Shown: piece after piece, positions 61,467-64,000 of the stretch | How positions within the stretch are numbered: position 1 is the stretch's first letter | How the letters are laid out: each line of letters begins with the position of its first letter | Origin: Lachnospiraceae bacterium | Lineage (GTDB): Bacteria > Bacillota > Clostridia > Lachnospirales > Lachnospiraceae | Direction: 5' to 3' | Length of the DNA stretch: 64,000 bases | Assembly (NCBI GenBank): GCA_017621815.1 | Contig: JAGASK010000031.1 | Span: 1-64,000, forward strand | The notes under the pieces: model-generated | What the model was told of the DNA's origin: nothing | Databases searched by the model: none | What the model saw: the letters and a program-made list of their open reading frames with translations, nothing else | Program-made: the position numbers and the translations under genes

Positions 61467-62249
61467 TTACCTCAATCTGCCTTCCCGGATTCCCTTTTTC
61501 ATCATCCCATAAGCGCCGCACAGCGGGATTTCCCTGCACATTTCCTGTCTGTGGGCATATAAAAACCGCAGGGAAAACAGTTTCGCCATTCTGCCGTACA
61601 AATGATGATAAAGTACGCCTCTGTCTGTAAAAAACTTTTCATTATATCCTTTAAACCAGGTGGATTCCCGGTAGAGTTCTTCTCCGATTTCCGCAGTGGA
61701 GGTATATAAATGCATTCCCTTTTTCAGGCAGTCATGTAAAAACAGGCTGTCCTCCCCATTGCTGTATTTAGCGCCGCCTCCGAATAAAAGTGAAAAACCG
61801 ACATTGCATTTCCTGACGCTGTCAAGCTTTACCGCCACACTGTAAGTAGGATATCTCCCATAATTATACCATCGAATCCGCCTTGCTTCTTTATTATAAT
61901 AAGTGGCTCTTCTTTCATCCACTTTAAGGTTAAAGGTAATCAAATCCGCCTGAGGGTTTTCCTTAAAGACATTCAGAATCTTCTCTTCATAGTCATCATA
62001 AAAGCGGATGTCTTCATCGGAAAACAATACAATATCACCATCTGCATGAAGAAGCGCCGTATTTCTGCTTAAGCCTACACCTCTTTCCGACATGGAAAAA
62101 ACACGGATTCTTTTTCCCCTGTATTCAAATTCATCATAAAAGCAGCCGTCACACTGATTCACAATAATTGCATCAGTATTCAGATTCATGGACTTAACCA
62201 GTTCTCCTGCCTCTTTTTCCACTGCCGCTGCAAGCACCTGTAGCCTCAT
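61467..62249 (-). CDS. GT2 family glycosyltransferase, short form
   Basis: A 260-residue glycosyltransferase with an atypical N-terminus: instead of the usual VSIIIPxYN start it begins MRLQVLAAAVEKEAGELV, a form seen in exopolysaccharide clusters of Clostridia. Donor-site features are TDAIIVNQCDG, SERGVGLSRNTALLHADGDI and the metal motif LFSDEDIRFYDDYEE. Later, LFGGGAKYSNGEDSLFLHDC holds the catalytic-base type ED motif. AGGTGGAAGG precedes the ATG. It lies between the Wzz-like and polymerase genes. Confidence 0.87.
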   Translation of the reverse strand: MRLQVLAAAVEKEAGELVKSMNLNTDAIIVNQCDGCFYDEFEYRGKRIRVFSMSERGVGLSRNTALLHADGDIVLFSDEDIRFYDDYEEKILNVFKENPQADLITFNLKVDERRATYYNKEARRIRWYNYGRYPTYSVAVKLDSVRKCNVGFSLLFGGGAKYSNGEDSLFLHDCLKKGMHLYTSTAEIGEELYRESTWFKGYNEKFFTDRGVLYHHLYGRMAKLFSLRFLYAHRQEMCREIPLCGAYGMMKKGIREGRLR

Positions 62250-62260
62250 TGACCTTCCAC

Positions 62261-63388
62261 CTAACCGTAATATCTGTTTAAAAATTCTTCATCTGCCTGG
62301 GAAACCACCATTCCAAGCACCTTACAATCCTGATTCTTAAGAAGACTCAAAACCCTCCGGGTCTTTCTGCCCACATCTTCTCCAAAAGGAATTAAAATAA
62401 TTGCTCCGCCAAGCTCCCTGATACGTATGCATTCTTCTTCCGCCAAAGCATCCCCATTAAACGGAATTGCCTTCCATTCCCCTTCTTTTTCCTCATCTTC
62501 ATCATCATTGCTTTTGGGAATGGACCAGGTAAGGCCTCCTGCCTCTCCGTCTCCTCCGATAAAATCATATTTATCAATATTTAAAAGGCGCTCAACCTCT
62601 TCTTTACGGATTTCACAGTGATTTTCCATATCAATCAGGGCAAAGCTCCGTATATCGCCCAAAACATAGGTAATATTTGCCCTTAGCTCCCGGGCATATG
62701 GCTGAAGCCCTTTCTGGCTTTTGGCTATCAGCCCCAGAGCCTTATAAGGATACTTCCTCTCCACATCCTCCTGGGTATAAATCGCTTCATCCAGCACATA
62801 GAAAAATGCCATAAACAGACAGGATATCACTGCAAAAATTACGGCTCCTGTCACACAGGCCGTTACCGTTTTGTCATCCCAGAAAACACGGTACGGTTCA
62901 TCTGTTCTGATGACCTTTATCCGCTTAATCTCCTCGCTGTCATCCGCATAAGCCGTAAGTCCGCTTTCCGCTGCCGCCTGAACCTCCCGCACAAATTTCT
63001 CCGTGCTGCCTTCCACTGTAATCGTCAGCAGCCTGATATCCGACAGAATTTCCGCCTTGGTTGCCGCCGCCACTTCTTCCCGGCTGATGCCTTCCGGCAC
63101 ATATTCCATAATTCTGTTAAGAATCGGGTCTGCATCCAGCAAATCATTCCAGGTATAACCGTTATAATACTGATAAATCTCTCCGCTTTCATCCGCACCA
63201 AAGCTGATATAAAGCTTGGACACCGCCTCGTAAGCTACCGGCATCCTGGTAGCCCTTGCCACCTGGTAAGCAATCCCGCCCACTACGGCTCCTGCCATGG
63301 TCAGCATCAAAAGAAGCCACGCTTTGGTTTGAAAACGCAGATACATGCGCTTTAAATCAATTCCCTTTTTGTTATATTCCTCATTCAT
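62261..63388 (-). CDS. Wzz-like chain-length protein fused to a degenerate BY-kinase-like domain
   Basis: Membrane protein of 375 residues. A first helix (about 27-48), an extracellular domain of about 130 residues (YEAVSKLYISFG, VPEGISREEVAAAT, LLTITVEGSTEKFVREVQ) and a second helix (about 180-203) give the polysaccharide co-polymerase (YveK/CapA) plan. The cytoplasmic C-terminal 165 residues end like a CpsD/CapB tyrosine kinase (VLSLLKNQDCKVLGMVVSQAD, then a Tyr-Tyr-Gly tail). They have no Walker A loop, so the domain is probably not an active kinase. It likely controls chain length. It lies after the priming transferase. Confidence 0.85.
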   Translation of the reverse strand: MNEEYNKKGIDLKRMYLRFQTKAWLLLMLTMAGAVVGGIAYQVARATRMPVAYEAVSKLYISFGADESGEIYQYYNGYTWNDLLDADPILNRIMEYVPEGISREEVAAATKAEILSDIRLLTITVEGSTEKFVREVQAAAESGLTAYADDSEEIKRIKVIRTDEPYRVFWDDKTVTACVTGAVIFAVISCLFMAFFYVLDEAIYTQEDVERKYPYKALGLIAKSQKGLQPYARELRANITYVLGDIRSFALIDMENHCEIRKEEVERLLNIDKYDFIGGDGEAGGLTWSIPKSNDDEDEEKEGEWKAIPFNGDALAEEECIRIRELGGAIILIPFGEDVGRKTRRVLSLLKNQDCKVLGMVVSQADEEFLNRYYG

Positions 63389-63400
63389 TTTTCTATCCCT

Positions 63401-64000
63401 TTACTTTTCCGGATCATTACCGGACTTCATAGCCGTTACCTGAGTGCTGTCCACACCTTCCGTGCTCTCGGCTTTAATTAAGATTTTCAGCGTAAGCAGC
63501 ATCAGTTTGATATCCAGCCATACAGAATAATTTTCAATATAAGACAAATCCAGCTTCAGCTTATCATAAGGTGTAGTATTATACTTCCCGTAAACCTGGG
63601 CATAACCTGCAAGCCCTGCCTTCACCTTCATCCTGAAAACAAATTCCGGCATGTCCTCCACGTACTGCTTAATAATTTCCGGTCGCTCCGGTCTTGGACC
63701 GATAAAGGACATATCCCCCATCAGAATGTTAAACAGCTGGGGAAGCTCATCGATTCTGACAGCCCGGATAAATTTCCCAACAGGCGTAATCCTGCTGTCA
63801 TTTTTCGCTGCCAGCCTTGCCACTCCGTCCTTTTCCGCATCCACCTTCATGCTTCTGAATTTCATGATTTTAAATTCCCTGCCGCCGATGGTACAGCGAA
63901 CCTGCTTGTAAAGCACAGGACCACCATCATAACATTTTATGCAGACAGCCGTAATCAGCATGACAGGAGAAGTAACGATAGTCAGGATAAGTGCACAGAC
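63401..64000 (-). CDS. undecaprenyl-phosphate sugar phosphotransferase, 5' end outside the window
   Basis: C-terminal catalytic part of a bacterial sugar transferase (WbaP/ExoY type), which starts glycan synthesis by putting sugar-1-phosphate on undecaprenyl phosphate. The reading frame stays open to the right edge, so the protein is longer than the roughly 200 residues visible. A membrane segment (ALILTIVTSPVMLITAV) leads into KQVRCTIGGREFKIMKFRSM, the core RIDELPQLFNILMGDMSFIG, and PRPERPEIIKQY. The C-terminus has SYIENYSVWLDIKLMLLTLK. It is the most upstream visible gene of the glycan operon. Confidence 0.93.
   Translation of the reverse strand, partial: VCALILTIVTSPVMLITAVCIKCYDGGPVLYKQVRCTIGGREFKIMKFRSMKVDAEKDGVARLAAKNDSRITPVGKFIRAVRIDELPQLFNILMGDMSFIGPRPERPEIIKQYVEDMPEFVFRMKVKAGLAGYAQVYGKYNTTPYDKLKLDLSYIENYSVWLDIKLMLLTLKILIKAESTEGVDSTQVTAMKSGNDPEK

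Overview
The window looks like a chromosome segment of a low-to-mid GC Firmicute of the class Clostridia, most likely a Lachnospiraceae gut anaerobe. The supporting evidence is the protein style, SAM-I riboswitch control of metK, a small RelQ-type alarmone synthetase, SleB/SleL-type spore-wall hydrolases, BlaI/M56 regulator pairs, LanFEG/Cpr-type peptide export, and strong AGGAGG ribosome binding sites. This placement is inferred from gene content, not from a 16S gene. No rRNA, tRNA, CRISPR array or complete insertion sequence was seen.

Layout. 0-15.5 kb is core metabolism and information processing, all on the minus strand: argF, birA, a small unknown, dusB, an unknown, greA, lysS; then an SPFH/NfeD pair, a SleB-like hydrolase, proC, an rRNA/tRNA 2'-O-methyltransferase, pfkA and dnaE. 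15.5-24.3 kb is an accessory block of three consecutive BlaI-repressor/M56 (BlaR1-like) sensor-protease modules. Each has its own pair of operators placed on its own sigma-A promoter. They are interrupted by a racemase gene remnant and an Rpn nuclease/transposase-like gene. No beta-lactamase is nearby. 24.3-34 kb returns to core genes: metK with a SAM-I riboswitch, a divergent HD-GYP gene, murA, a LysM/G5/M23 envelope hydrolase, dinB, a flavin reductase-like protein, a coiled-coil membrane protein and a small alarmone synthetase. 34-45 kb has a TrhA/hemolysin III membrane protein, a two-component system with a divergent ABC exporter typical of antimicrobial-peptide resistance, galE, a UDP-sugar pyrophosphorylase, a diguanylate cyclase, an unlisted 50-residue membrane peptide and a LysM-GH18 hydrolase. 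45-50 kb carries a MacB/FtsX-type ABC system and a membrane dipeptidase.

50-64 kb is a long minus-strand exopolysaccharide operon that continues past the right edge: priming sugar transferase, Wzz-like protein fused to a degenerate kinase-like domain, GT2, EpsG-like polymerase, GT2, two GT4, GT2, a GT-C membrane glycosyltransferase, a beta-propeller/HD-GYP c-di-GMP phosphodiesterase and a PseB-type dehydratase, closed by a strong terminator at 50138-50162. The HD-GYP gene inside a glycan operon suggests feedback between extracellular state and c-di-GMP.

The most distinctive points are: the triple BlaI/M56 array with matched but diverged operators; an M56-M23 fusion whose M23 domain has lost one catalytic His; a candidate SD/anti-SD switch in front of the Rpn gene; four GTTAA boxes at exact 11-bp spacing before a tiny membrane protein; and the propeller-HD-GYP protein in the glycan operon. 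All functional statements rest on reading motifs by eye; no database search was run.
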